A DNA stretch of 64,000 nt from Neospora caninum Liverpool (Eukaryota; Apicomplexa; Conoidasida; Eucoccidiorida; Sarcocystidae): NCBI RefSeq assembly GCF_000208865.1, contig NC_018391.1, forward strand, positions 1,116,001 through 1,180,000, read 5' to 3'. The position numbers and the translations under genes are program-made. Below are positions 33,555-46,622 of this stretch, one piece after another. The notes beneath the pieces were generated by a model, which ran no database searches, was not told the DNA's origin, and saw only the letters and a program-made list of their open reading frames with translations. Positions within the stretch are counted from its first letter, which is position 1, and every line of letters starts with the position of its first letter.

Positions 33555-35691
33555 GTTGGACAAGAGAGAAAAGCCTGGTGAAACCACACACCCGGATCTG
33601 TGTACGGGGAACCTGCGAATTCCAAGAACGCTGCCTGTCGCGGCAGGGGGGGCTCTACTCTCGAGACGCGCCAAAAGTCCACCGGCAGAACGCAGCCGGG
33701 TTTTGGTGGTAGGGGAGAGATGGGGCGCCCGATTCCTTCGACACCGGAGGAGCAACGCGAAAGCCCCCGATAGCTGCGCGGGAGCGAAGACGGGAAAACG
33801 GAATGTGAACGGGAACGGGACGAACACACCACTGGCTGTTCCCGAATTTTGACAGAGTCCAGGACCCCTGGGCTGCGGTGAAGTGATGGGCGGGTGGCCA
33901 GAGCGCTGCAACGCGGAGTGCGAGAGACTAGGGAACTTTAAAACACCGGGAAAACGCCAGCGACGAACAACGGGCGCATGGACGGGATGCCACCGTGTGA
34001 AGTGTTTGAAAGGATCCTGCGTGTGTGTGTCCCTCAGAGTTCAGAAGAAACACCGCAAGGACTTGTCAAACAGCATACCGTCTGCATCACCCCGGAGAAG
34101 ACTCAGGGGCCTCGAAACACGATCGGCTCGAGGGCTCTGTCCAGAAGCGCGCTTTCGCAGGAACAGACACGCCCCGTCCGGTTGGCGGAGAAGCGGCTCG
34201 GGCACTGCACACCGCCCGCCCACCTTTACGCCGAACAGGGAAGGAAAGTCGAAAAGAAGAGAAAAGACACCTGCTGAGTGTAAAAAGCCAGAGGTCTTGC
34301 TCCACGCCTTCCGGTGGGGTGTCTATACGCCCGAGCACGCCGGAGCATCAGGTGGGTCTGGCATTCGGCGCTCGACAAAAATCGCTCGTTTCGACGGCAT
34401 CCTGTCAGAAACGGCCGGGGTTCGCCTGTGCACCAGCGAGAACGCGGAACGGCTCACACGATCACAGGTCGCCGCGGAGTTTTGCACCGCTTTTTCAGGC
34501 CCTGTCAATATGTCGAAAATGACAAGCATCCACACGTCCGCCTCCGGGAGGCGGGCATGCTAGCGCAAAATCACCGTCGACTCCGCTTGAGGGCGCAGCT
34601 GGGCGGATCGGGTCACCTCGCATCCCAGGAACACACAATCCGGTGCTGGCGCGTCGCTAACTGGACTCCACACAAGTAAGAACGGCTCAGAGAAACGGTT
34701 TTGAATGGGGAACCTCGACTCATTCCCCACGTAGGATCAATTTCTGCAAGTCGCCCGCTCGGGCAACTCAAATCCGTGGTCAGATGTGTGCCTCGGGCTC
34801 GCTGCGCACGGCAAAAGAGATTGCAGAAGAGAGAGGCATGACAGCCGCTTTTGCGGTACGCTTACACTGGCAAGGGCGCTGCAGCCTCCGCGCGCTGTGT
34901 GACTATCTCATCTCACTTTTAGAATGCGCTTTGTCGCTGGACACACGAAATCGAGCATGCAGATGCATGAGGCGACTCGACAGGTCGAGCCAGTTTTCCT
35001 TCGCTCTCGTCCAGGGGAGCATTTATTGCTTACAGCAGAAACCCCACTTTCCCTCAAAAAAACACATAGGTGAAGCGGTCTTTTTCATTTTCCTGGACGA
35101 AGAGACGACTAACGAGGGACTCCACTCTCTCGATTGTCGATTTCGCCAAGAGCGGGATATCGACGGATGAGGCACTCGTCGAATCCTGGGTTCCGGCAAC
35201 GAAATACAGAGAAACACAGCCTATTCAACACTTTGAATTCGATGTCTCGTTCATAATGCAAGAGTCGGGTTCACGCCACGAGTCGCGCAGACGCGTTACG
35301 AAGCTGTGCAAGTGTTTGAAAATTTGAGGACTTGGTGCCGATAGGCGAAACATCCGGCGTAATTTGTTTTCCCTGAAATACACGACCCCACTCTTTGTAC
35401 GTGAGAGAGCGCATCTGCTTCAGTTGTTCTTTCTCCCGAATCTGCTCCATCCTCTACTTCGGACCCTTTTTGTTCGGCCCTCCCGTCTCCCCTCGCGTCT
35501 CCTGTCTCCGTGTCTCCTTCTCTCTCGAAATCTTCCAGTTTTCCCTTCTTATCAGCCTCTGTCTCTCCACCCCACTCGTTCCGTTCCCCTTTCTCTCCTC
35601 GGATTCGCTCTCCGCGTTTCCATGCTGCATTCCATTCCACCTCTCTTTCCCGTCCCCACTCCTCCCGGTCTTCCTCCCTGCGAGCTTCAAA
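33555..35691. other. Divergent promoter region between LANCL and METTL13
   Basis: A 2.1-kb spacer between two divergent starts. The last 260 bases before the METTL13 ATG (about 35430-35690) are strongly CT-rich on the plus strand, suggesting a pyrimidine-rich 5' UTR or core promoter. Several open frames of 60-220 codons in 33880-34680 have no recognisable content and change frame freely. Confidence 0.5.
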
Positions 35692-38600
35692 ATGAACCTC
35701 CTTCCCTCGAGCATCGAAGAATTCCGCAAGCGCTCGTACTGGAACGCCTTTTTCCGTTCCCGTGGAGACAGGGCCTTCGAGTGGTACGGCAGCTACTCCG
35801 ACTATAAGGCGATTCTCGACTCCCTCGACCTGCGGGTTCCAGCGGAAAACAAAAGAGAGAAGCCCCGCGAAGAGAAAGAGAATGGCGGCGTTCACGGCGA
35901 AGCCCAAGCCGAGTCTTCGGCGGGCGCAGAGCAGGAAAACGGGGAAAGAGAGAAAGTCGAAGGCAGTCAGAAGCGCGGCGCCCGAATCCTCCACGTCGGA
36001 TGCGGAAACTCCGAGCTCGCGGCAGAACTCGTGGAGGACGGGTAGGCCCGAGACGAGGAGAGTGAAAACAGAGAGAGGGGAAGAGGAAGGGAACGCGTGC
36101 GAAAACAGGCTGAGGCAGGCGGGGTGACAACTCGGTCGAGTGATGAACACTGAACACCAGAAAGCGAGAGAACGCACGCGTCGAAACGGCTGTGAGGGAA
36201 GGGGAGGAACTCAGCACACAGACACCTACAGAGGGGAAGAGAACAACGACTGCCAGGCAACACAGAAAAAGTACACGGAGGAAACGTGGTCAGCGCGAGG
36301 ATGGAGGTGAACAAACGTTGTTCTTTTCTCTGGTGGCGGTCTTGCCTCCGGCCTGCGTGCCTTGCATTTTCTCTCTCTCTCCATGTGCCTTTTCACTTTT
36401 TCTCGTGCGATTCTCTTCCGATAATGCCTGCAGATACACTTCAATTGTCAACGTTGACTTTTCGCCCGTCGTCATTTCGAGCATGCGGCGACGCTTTCGC
36501 CATCTCGGACCGTCTCTTGAGTGGGAGTGTCTCGACGTTCGCGGCGGTGCGTTGGCCAAGACTTTCGGCACGGAAGCCTTCGATGTTGTGCTCGACAAGG
36601 GGTTTCTCGATGCATACATTTCGCGCGATCAGGACCACGCCTCGTCCTCGAACTGCGAGACAAGCGAGGAGAAGACAAGCAAGTGGGACTACAGAGAAGA
36701 GGCCCAGGTGTATCTCCACTCCGTGCTGAAGGTGTTGAAACCCGGAGGCGTTTACATCCTCATCACGCTCGCACAAGATTACCTAGCCAAGGAACTGGTG
36801 AGGCGCACCTGGACTTGGTCTCGGAGGAGGTTCTCAACCAGCGTTTCGTTTTGAATTGTCCCTTCAGCCTCGCTCCCCTCGCTCTTCGTGTGTCCTCCTG
36901 AATCTATATTTTCATACATCTCTCTGTGGCTTGCATATATATATATATATATATTTGGAGGTTTTTCGGGATGTCCATAACTCACCCAAAGACGTCTACA
37001 TCTCTGAACAGTACATATTTGCAAACAGCTGGATGCATGCAATGAAGTGCAGACAAACGACGGCACCTGTGTTTATATATAAATGTATTCATGTAAGTGT
37101 CGAATAAGTACCGTGCAGCTGCCATGCCCCGGGCCAGGTCTCTGGCCACACACGTCTGAGCCGACTTGTGCACCCGCGTGAACTTTGCGCATGATCGGTT
37201 GAGTAAGGATCGCGAAACCGACGAATGGCGGGGCATCAGTCGCAGGGCTCCGACATTCTTTTCAAAGGTGTCCTGTACCTCTCTATAAACCTCTCTGCAC
37301 GTAGATATATATATATGTAAATATGTGTATTGAATTCGATGGTGGGAGATGCGTCTGCATCTCTATGTGGATGTGGGGATCTGCATTCGCTAATCTTGCA
37401 CACGTTTGCGTCTTTCACTTCGCATTTTGCATGTATCTGGCCTTCCTAGGTACGGAGCCTGCATGCCGCTCCTCTCGCCAACGTCAAAATCTATCCGCTG
37501 TCTCACCAGTCGTCTGCGCCATCGTCTCCGCTTCCGTATCTTCTCGCATTCACGAAAAGATGTTTCTCGGCCTCAGAGGAGTCCGCTCCAGCGTCTCGGC
37601 CTGTCAAAGGACAAGCTCCGTAAGTCGCGACTCGCGGGCGGTGCGCACATGAACCTCGCCCCCTCGACGCCCGCAGCCTTGGCTGTATGTACACCCTAAG
37701 GAAGACGGCCCTGAGAACGATCGGTGTCCGAACCCGAAAAGACTGGGGAAAAAGAGTGCATCTTGCGCGTGGCGCCGACATGTCCCAGGGCTTCAAACAG
37801 AAGAAACGCTGTGAATAGGCTGGACAAAAGTTACAGGGAAACCACCTGCTCTGCGTTTTTTTTCGCTGGACGCCCTCGACCAGACACAGGGAAAAAAACA
37901 ATGCGGGTTCTCTGTGTTAGGGCGTATCTTCCGGTCGCTGCTGCGTCGGTGTCCCGTTCACAGCACAACGCGCTGTCCTTCTCATCTGCGTGTTTGGTTC
38001 CGAGGATACACACTGGCTATCGTGGAACCGTCTCGCCACTCTGTCTCTCCTAAAAAGACGCGTCCCCTAGCTCCGAAGCGCGTTGTTTTCTCGGGTCGCT
38101 GGCGTTCGCTTATATTCGGTGTTTTCGTGGACGTTGGCGTCGCTCTTCGGGGAGGGGCCACTTCGTGCTTGCGCGGCGGGGCTGGCTGGGCACTGGTACG
38201 TGTCCGCGCGGCCTAGGGGAAGTTTCAAGATGTTTCCTTGCTGCATGCGGTTTCCCGCGGGTCTCGCTCACGCTGTGCAGACACCGTGGCGCCTGACAGA
38301 ACCAAAGGTCCGGCGTTTCACCTCGTGCTCCTCGCCTTTTGCGCCGCTCCTCTCTCAGGCTCGCGTGCACAGTCGTCGCCAAGAGTCTCGGCACCGCGAA
38401 CGAGACGTTCGCCATCTGGGAGTTGCCGAGTAAGACGGAGACCCTCGGAACTTGTGATGAATCGGCCTCACAGCATTTATAGTTTTATATCCTTGTGCAT
38501 TTCTATGTATATGTATATGTATATTTATGTTCATATATATGTATATATATATATATATATATTTGTATTTCAGTGTTTCCAGCCTTTCTGCGTCCAGCGT

Positions 38601-40879
38601 GTCTCGGGTGCAAAGCGAGAGCTGCATACACGGGCACTCCTTCGTCATCCGCCTCGGTTTCTGCCTTTTTCACTCTCCGTGGTGTCGCGCCTGGTCACAC
38701 ACAACTGCATGTGAACCCTCTGCAAAAACAATAGGAAACCTCTCGGTATTTTCCGGTGTCTGCGCGTGGGGGGCGTGTTGTGTACTCGCGCCGAGATCTG
38801 TGGGTTCTGTATGTCGCTCTTTCTGTACGTAGTTGCGCGCCTTCGAGGATGTGTGGATCCGCACCTATTTTCGTAGGCACGTCTCGGTGCACTCGCCCCC
38901 TTTCCATCTGTATAAAGCCATCTACGTTCGGTCTAGCTCTCTAGCAGAATGCGTCTATACGTATTTGTGAATATATCTATATCTATATCTATCTATATAT
39001 CTCTATATATGCATATATATATATATATATATATATAGATAGAGATGTAGTTTCCATCTTTTGTAACAACTTTCGTGTCATCTCCACCGGTCTCCTGTCT
39101 GACCTCGTGCGTCCTTTGCCCTTCCACGGTGACAGTTTCAGTTACCACACCATGTCGCATGCGACTCGCACTGCGACTCGACCCCCTTTTTTTCTCGTCA
39201 TTGTTTCCCTTGGGGGTGTTGCGTTTCCTGCTGAGCAGTCCAGCATGCATTTAGGCGGCCGCGCATGCGTAGCGCATTTGTTCAGCGAAGATCTCGGAGA
39301 GGCTCGTGGCCCACGGTCGCCTTTCTCTCAGATTCCAAGATATCCCTGTAGATGGGCGGGGGGCGTGTTCGGTTCACTTAAAGGCTGCTTCACCCGCATG
39401 CACGTTCTCCCGTTTCTCGCGGTTGCCGTCTGCTTCCATTTTGCTTCAGAACGGATCGTGGCCATCAACAAATGGAGATTTTTCCAGTCGGCGATTCACC
39501 ACTACCAGCCTGGGTCTCGCAGCACGGTGTCTGTACACCGGCAGAAGCAAGGGGACGACGGCGCCGCGTATTCCATCGCAGTCTACGATCGCGTTTCCCA
39601 GGAGACCGTCGAGGAGAAAAAGAAGAAAAACGGAAAAAAAGCCGACAAGAAGCGCGCAACTTTGCACCAAACTGCGGCGCTCCTGGTCCCTCTCGGGCAG
39701 GAGTGCTCGTGGCTGTATGCAACACCTGAGGGAAATGAAGAGGTAAAACAGATTAGACCCACGAAAAACAACGAGCGACGACCCACCGGCGCGACTCAAC
39801 AAATGCTTTGGGTTTCCGGATCAAACGTTCACATGCATCTACGCACATCGTAAACATATAGATATGCACATATATGCACATAGCATGTGTTCAGCTACAT
39901 GCATATACACATTTAAATATACACACATGGTGATATATATATATATATATATATATACATACATACATACATACATACATACATCCTTTTACGTGGTTAC
40001 GGGCACGGCAACACAGAGGGCCCGTATTGACTGCGAGAGAAAACTGTGGCCGCGCCGCTTCGTTGATGGACGTTTTTAGCTCTTCTGGGTTTTTTTGTGC
40101 GACACGGACATCCCTCTGCGCCTCCCCGTCGTCTGTGCGTGGGTATCTCGCTGGGGACTCCGAGGAGCGAGGCGGCGTGCATGCGTTTTTGTCTTCAGCT
40201 GGCGTGCCAAGCCGGCGTCTCTCGCTTGCTCGTGGTCACAGCGGGCGTGGACAATCTGCATGCGTCCGCCTCGGGTCGAGACGGGCCGTGCATCGGTGGG
40301 CAAAAAGCGTCGGTATTCGAGGCCATGAAGGAGGAGCTCGCGCCCTACTTGGCCGATCTCGCGCTCCCCGGAGGCGTAAGACGAATGCACAGCCCAGACT
40401 CTCTGACTTCACGCACACGTGCCGACAGGAATGCATGTCTCCACAGTCAGGCTGCGGACTTACCTATCCATATATATATATATATATGTATTTGTACAGT
40501 GGAAGACATACACGTTCATATACCTACATATATGTATATGTATATGTGTATGTATTACATATACATATGTGTAGGGTCCTGGGTCGAGAGGGGGGAAGGA
40601 GTGCATGTCTTGAGAGAATGCTGGCTGGAGCCGGGTATGTCAGTGACGCTGCGTCTTCTCCTAGGGGCTGCGGTGTACGTCCACTGGTTTGGCAGGTGTG
40701 CCGGAGGAGTCCATCGTCAGCACTCCGCAGAAAAAGGGAACAGTTGATTTGTTCAAATCCAAGTCGAGGGAAACGGAAATCCCTGGACACTCAACGGGCC
40801 TCCGCCGGAGACCCCGACGAAGAGAAGCTGTCGAGCGTGATCTCGGCGACCACACGCAAATAAAAATACACACACACAC

Positions 40880-40911
<32 letters not shown>

Positions 40912-43900
40912 ATATATGTATATGTATATATGTATATATATGTATATGTATATGTATATATGGTGTAAACGTGGAAAACTCTCTTTATATGTGTGCGTTT
41001 AGAGAGAACGCCACGTGCACGAATGCGTGGAAATGCATCTGGATATAGAGAGACAGAGCGTCAGGCATTTAGGGTGAGGTGCGTCGCTGCGTCTGCCTGG
41101 GCGGGTTTTGGGAAGCGGACTGTTTTCCACGTGGCTGTTTTTATCTCGAAGGGGCAAAGACGTTCGGCTTCGCCCTCGAGTGTCTGGACAGCCGAGACAG
41201 GGCCGGTGGGGACGTCGCGCTCGACTACGCTTTCTGTCTTTCTCAGGGGGACATTCCCGTCTTGGTCGTGAGCGAGGAGACGTCGGTGCATGCGGAACTC
41301 GCGTGCGTGCGCTCGCCGTTTGCTGGCTGGGTGCTCGTGCGCGACGTGGACTGCGAAGAGGATGCGGAGAGCGGCGCGGGCGAGCACAGCTCCTGCGTGC
41401 TCCGCCAAATGATCTTCTCGTGCAATCCCCAAGCTGTCCAGTCGGAGGTTAAGGTGAGGCGTTGACGCGAAGAAAGAACGCCCGCCAATCTGCGAGAGAA
41501 CCAGCGCTGACGGTCGGCCGGCAGACCCACAGATGTGCCACGAACGCTAGGGAGGCGAGACAGTCTTTGTTCCTGCGCACGGGAACGCCTCACAGGCACG
41601 CTGCTGGACGCGTGCCCCAAACGCTTCCTTCACTTCTGTGCGGAAAAAAGTGCGCGCGCGCGCGGATCGACACCGCGAAGACACCAGTGGGCCATGTCGC
41701 GGTCGCCTCTCCTCCGTGCCGAGTCTGTGTGTCAAATAGCCGCTTTTTGTCGTGTCGTCGGTTCTCGCGGAAGCGTTGCCCCAGCTCGTGCTCGCGAGGG
41801 AGCGTCTCTCCGTGTGCTCGTGCTGTGCAGGTGCGTCTTCCCGCCGGAGACAGCCAGGCGCCTCAGTCGCCGGAATTCCTTTTTTGCCAGTCGACATGTG
41901 CCTACCATCTCGCCATCGCAGCGGGTGAGTGGAACCGCCTCACCGGCTTGAGGCGCAAACCCCGCCCGGCGCTGTCCCTCCCGACTCGAGGCGCGTCGCG
42001 GAGGAAAGGGACTTCTCGTCGCCTCTGTGTTTGGGGTGGAAGCGAACGGATCGGCCTCAGTAAAAAGGAAGAAAGTTCGAGTCTCGGCGCACCCCGTCCG
42101 GCGTAGATTTGAGAAGCCGGCGTTGGTATTAAAACTGCACGACTGTCCTTTTCGCTTAGGACGTTTTCGCTCGCGCGCATGTTTGCCTTTCCGCAGCCTT
42201 CGCCCTTTTGCCCGACGAGGCACTTCGGTGGGACTCCCTTGCGGAGCAACGTCCTCTCACTGCGACGCTCCTGGGGCTTGGTAAGTTGAAGACGCGCGAA
42301 AAGCGAGAAGGCGAGTTAGCGCTGGAGAGACGGGAAACCACAGGCACAGGCAAATTCACACGGGTATAAAAGGAGACGAGAAGGATAAAAAAGCGAGTAT
42401 CCCACCCTGAGAGACACAAGAGAGAAGGGACGACGAAACGGCCCCAAGACCCCACAGAAAAGGCGGGCTCGCGAGCGGTTGCTGGCGAGTTGACAGGAAC
42501 TCCGCGACCAAGGCCTCGCCTCCTCTCTTGCAAGTTGGTCTGCCTCTTTTCTCAGCCCCCTTTTGTCTCGTGAGCGTCGCTGTACCAGTTGGTATCTGTG
42601 TGGAGTTTGCGTCCACGTGTCTCTGTACCGCGTTTCCACGTGTGTCCCTTTGTGTCTCAGGTGGAGGCGTCCTCGCACGTCTTTTGTCTTGTTTGTTCGG
42701 CGCGTACTTTGACATGCGCTTGGTGTGCGTCGACTTGGATCCCGTCGTCGTCCAGCTTGCCACGCAGGTGCGGCGCACGCGAGAAAAAGACACGCACAGC
42801 GAAGGAGCTTCCGCGTGCAGCTCTGTCGGCCTTCTGTTCTCGCCGGGTTTCCGCCCCTCTGCTGTCTCTCCTTTCCGTTTCTGCCTTTGCTTTACCTCTG
42901 CGCGGCTGACGCGAGTGGCGTGTGAGGCGACGCCCCTTCCAGGGCTCCGCAGGAACTCGGGGTGTTTCGTTGCTGTGTCCTTTCGCAGTTTTTTGGGTTC
43001 CAGGCCTCGCCGCCTGCAGTCAGTGCGGTCGTGGACGACGCGCTCTCCTTCGTCGGGGGACTCGAGACGAGTTCGCAAGACGTTTTGATTGTCGATATCA
43101 ACAACGCGTCTTCGTCCTCCTCGCTCACATGCCCGTCGGAGGCGATGCTGCAGCAGAGCGTCTTGGAGACCATGCAGGCGAAGTTGAAGCCTGGCGGCCT
43201 TCTCCTCTTCAACCTTCTCTCTCGCTGTCCACACACGAAGGCGCAAGTGAGCGGGCGGGAAACAAGGGGCGGCGCGCGTGAGAAGACGGGCGCGAACTCG
43301 AGCGAACTTGAGTGCGCTTGAAAGAAGTCGAAATGAGACGCTGCCGATACCTTCGTGCACGTGTGCAACTCGGCCACAGGCAGGAGAGGGGAGAGAGAGC
43401 GGAGAGGGAAGAATAGGAAAGTGAGGAAGAGAGAGACAAGCGAGGGAAGGGTCGGAAGGGAGTGAAGAAGCCTACAGCTGGAACGACGTGAGCGGTGAGA
43501 AGGAGATGAGTAGCATCACATATCTCTGAAGGAAAGGGTACAGGAGACAGCAGGTAATTCGGTTCACGGTAGTGGCAAGGCCGCGGAAGCGAGGGAATAA
43601 TGAAGGGGAGCCAAAGACCGACAGATGCGCGAAGACAAGCTGAGGCCAACGCGAGAAGGAAACGAGATGAAGCAGAGATGGAACCGAGAGGCGCGCAGAA
43701 GAAACGTCCAGAAACGAACACACAGGAAACAATGTTTTTTGCTGCTCTCTGCAGATCCTCGAGCGCCTAACTGCCCTCTTCCCTTTCGTATCCGCTTTCT
43801 CCATGCCAGCTGTAAGTCGCCGTTTTTCCTCTCCGGGGAGTTTTCTGCACCACCCTTCTCCATCTCGTCTCCTCTCTGGCCCCTTTCCCTGTTCATCCTT

Positions 43901-45108
43901 CTCTCCGTCTTGTTCTTCTCTCTCGCCTGTCTCTCTGCTCGTCCTTGTCTCCGTCTTGTTCTTCTCTCTCACCTCTCTCCTTGTTCGTCCTCTCTTCCGA
44001 GTCGTCTCTCTTTCTTCCTCTCGCTGCATGCGCCTTCGTCGCCGCGAACCTCTCCACGAGGACTCCCAACAGAGACGGATATAGAGGCACTGATTGTCAT
44101 TGGTTTTTCTCTTTCGCCTCGAGAGTTTTTTCCCGTGTGCCCCACGGATATCGATTCGCTGTGAGGGTCTCGGACGCGTGCGTTGTAGGGTTCCATGAAA
44201 GCGATTTGGTGACTTCCCTTTAGTCGCTGTGGTATTCGTTTGTAGCCGTTCTGGTATTCTTGCCTCAGGATGTAAACGAACTGATCGTCTGCGGCTCAAC
44301 CCCCGCCTCGGACGTCTCCACCTCCGAAGATCTGCAGTCCCGTCTGCACATCCTGGTGAGATTCGTCCGTGCCTAGTAACGATAATGACGCTCGCTCGCC
44401 CTCGCTCTTTTTCTCTCCATCTCTCTCTCCTCCTCCCTCTCGTCACGTTCTCTCTCTGTCGATCTCCTTTCGTCTCTTTCTCTTCATCTCGTTCTCTCTC
44501 TCTCGATTCGGCTCGTTCTCTCCATCTCGTTCTCTCTCTGTCGATTCGGCTCGTTCTCTCCATCTCGTTCTCTCTCTGTCGATTCGGCTCGTTCTCTCCA
44601 TCTCGTTCTCTCTCTCTCGATACGGCTCGTTCTCTCCATCTCGTTCTCTCTCTGTCGATTCGGCTCGTTCTCTCCATCTCGTTCTCTCTCTCGATTAGTC
44701 TCTTTCTCCAGTTTTTTTTGTTTTGCTGTCTCCGTCTCTTTCTCTCGCTCCATCTCGTTCTCTCTACGAAGCGCAAGGCCTTCACTTGTGCCTGCTTCTG
44801 TTCCCTTCCCTGCCTGCTGAAACGTGCACTGACCCTTTCGGCCCAGAGTGCGGCGAAGATACCTGGAGGTTTCTGGTCTTTTTTTCGGGTTTCCGTCTCT
44901 CTTTTGCGCGCGCTCGCCTTCGCGCACGCTGGTTCGCTCCTTGTGCTTCTCCCCTCGCTTCGTCCAGTTCTCAGGCGTTGGGGAAAGTCTTTCGCCTTCT
45001 GTCAGCATGGAGGCTCGGAAACTCGCGCAGGACGCGGCCAGTTGGGTGCGCTGGAGTTCCCGATGGAAACGCCTCAGCGCGGGGAAACGCGAGGACCCAG
45101 CAGCGTGA
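35692..45108 (+). CDS. METTL13: METTL13-type eEF1A lysine and N-terminal methyltransferase
   Basis: METTL13 (eEF1A-KNMT) carries two methyltransferase domains that modify eEF1A at Lys55 and at its N-terminus. Exons: 35692-36041, 36434-36797, (one or more not found), 38359-38429, 39450-39742, 40199-40375, 41247-41453, 41831-41924, 42197-42280, 42661-42767, 42989-43246, 43755-43811, 44269-44355 and 44968-45108. The N-terminal domain has MNLLPSSIEEF, FEWYGSY, SAM motif ILHVGCGNSELAAEL, YTSIVNVDFS, FDVVLDKGFLDAY and LKPGGVYILITLAQ. The C-terminal, spermidine-synthase-like domain has LLGLGGGVLARLL (across an exon join), LVCVDLDPVVVQLATQ, VLIVDINN and LKPGGLLLFNLLSRC, then VNELIVCG. A roughly 45-residue Glu/Lys/Gly insertion precedes the first SAM motif, and a Lys-rich loop lies in exon 39450-39742. 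The missing piece between 36797 and 38359 must start in phase 0 and end in phase 2. About 763 residues plus that piece (human 699). An open stretch at 40660-40860 fits neither phase nor family and was left out. Confidence 0.92.
38505..38562. repeat. TA/TATG microsatellite in a METTL13 intron
   Basis: Imperfect ATGTAT units grade into about eleven TA units. It lies just downstream of exon 38359-38429. Confidence 0.9.
38970..39042. repeat. Compound TATC/TA microsatellite in a METTL13 intron
   Basis: Four or five TATATC units are followed by about twelve TA units. Intronic. Confidence 0.9.
39932..39984. repeat. Compound TA/ACAT microsatellite in a METTL13 intron
   Basis: About twelve TA units are followed directly by seven ACAT units. 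Intronic. Confidence 0.95.
40462..40565. repeat. TATATG-type microsatellite in a METTL13 intron
   Basis: Imperfect TA, TATG and TACA units lie after exon 40199-40375. Confidence 0.85.
40880..40962. repeat. TATATG microsatellite in a METTL13 intron
   Basis: TA units grade into repeated TATATATGTATATG units. Intronic. Confidence 0.9.
44503..44696. repeat. 38-bp minisatellite, about five copies, in a METTL13 intron
   Basis: The unit starts GATTCGGCTCGTTCTC and continues as CT-rich sequence to CTGTC. About five copies with a few substitutions (one GATACGG variant) lie between exons 44269-44355 and 44968-45108. Because the unit has few stops, the antisense strand shows long Arg/Glu-rich frames. 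These are repeat artefacts rather than genes. Confidence 0.93.
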
Positions 45109-46622
45109 ACCAGGGCATGCGCCGCGTTTTTCGCAGAGAGCGAGAAGCCCAAGAGAGATCACGAGCTGAGAGAGAACGCGCGAGGTGGCGAGCGAATAAA
45201 CGAGGGAACAGCGACAGCACCTCGAGACGGAATCAAGGCAGTTTCGTCCCGCCGGACAGCACGGGACGACTCGCGCTCAGACCACGCAGAGGCGCCTCGC
45301 GACGGAAGGGAGGATTCCACGGCGGTTCCCTTTTTTTGCCTGTGGATGCGCTTCCCGCCTCCACTCTTGGGGTGGTGTGTCTGAGTGCCGCGCAAACAAA
45401 CGAGGGGTATAAGAAGCCGGTGTGTTTCTCCGATTTTTGGAACTGCGGGGTTTGCGAGTTTCTCTGAGGACGGTTGTTCTCGCTGCTCGGATGGCGCCTC
45501 TCGGAGTTTGTCGGTGTACGAAGAGTTCTTCGGAAAACTTTTAAAAGTCTTGTTTGTCTAGCCGCTTCGCGACGCAAGGAACGTGGAAGAGAGGAAACAT
45601 GTGGACACGGCGGCGGGCTACCCGAAACGCGGGAGATAAGTACAGGAACAACACGAAGAAGATCATTCGTGAGAGACGGCGGAGTACGTCTCGAAGCACC
45701 AGTAAAAGGACCAGCGTTTCAGTTGAGGCCGAGAGGGTTTTCAGCACGCAGAAACAGCGTGAGTGCGAGAGACGAGCCGCCTGAAAAAGGCGCTACCTCT
45801 CTGTGAAAATCTGTGAAAACACACGCGACTGGTGGAGAACGAAATTCGGGTGTCATGTTCTAAAAGAGGTAACTGCAAGAGCCGAGACGGGGTCACGCGC
45901 CACTGCACGTAGAGAGGCTGCAGCGTAGATACACTGCTCCCCCGGCCTCCAGCCCAAATGCTCGAGCATCTGAGCCTTAGAAAAAACATTGAAGTCCACG
46001 GGTGAACGACATCGCACCGCCCCTTTCGTGACACAGGCAAGCTACGGCCTCTCTACACATATAAGAGGCCTGGAGCTCGCCTCGTCTCTCCGCATTCCAG
46101 AGCTTACGTTCGGCCTCGTCCTCGTCTCTCGGCCGAGGTTCCTTAGTTTCTCGCGCGTCGCGCCTTTTACTTCTCTCCGACTTGCCTCTCCGGTTCTCGG
46201 CTACTGGCACATGCAGAGACATTCGGCGACGTGCTTCGCCTGTCTCCGAACACGCCGCTTTGTTTTCACCTAAACCCCCCCCCGTCCCCGTCCCCGTCCC
46301 TCCTTTCCTTCCTCTTCAAATCCCTACCCGCACATTCATCTGTGAACATACGTAATACGCTGCCTAGGAATAGGGTAAATGTGTTCACACGTCTCCACGT
46401 GTGCATGTAGCTGTATGCGCCTACCACACTTCTTCATGTTTAAATAATGAGAAAGACACACAAACTTGAGGAAGCAGAGACTCTGTTCAGCCCTCCTGAG
46501 CATCTGCAGTGCGCGACGCCGACTCCGCGGGTGTGTCGCGATCCATCGGCATCTCCCCCCCAAAAAAAACCCATGAATTGGTCTCTGTACCTCGACGCAA
46601 TGCGTCGCCTGCGCGTGCAGGA
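45109..46622. other. Convergent 3' region between METTL13 and the membrane-protein gene
   Basis: The two 3' UTRs meet here. A C-run tract with G-quadruplex form on the minus strand is at 46275-46300. No gene was recognised. Confidence 0.5.
46275..46300 (-). other. G-quadruplex-type tract
   Basis: On the minus strand four G-runs of 3, 4, 4 and 9 are separated by the dinucleotide AC. This fits the standard four-tract, short-loop pattern. It lies about 320 bases downstream of the membrane-protein stop codon, so in the sense strand of that gene's 3' flank. Confidence 0.8.

Noticed and set aside
33883..34679. Overlapping plus-strand frames of 99-226 codons between LANCL and METTL13
   Set aside because: No family resemblance. 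Several start without ATG and composition is Arg/Ser-rich in every frame, as expected from GC-rich spacer.
40660..40863. A possible extra METTL13 exon with VPEESIVSTPQKKG
   Set aside because: Exon 40199-40375 joins exon 41247-41453 directly in phase 0 and matches METTL13 without a gap. The stretch could still be an alternative exon.
43472..44785. A 437-codon minus-strand frame rich in Arg and Glu
   Set aside because: It is antisense to the CT-rich minisatellite and to METTL13 exons, and its sequence is repeat-derived.
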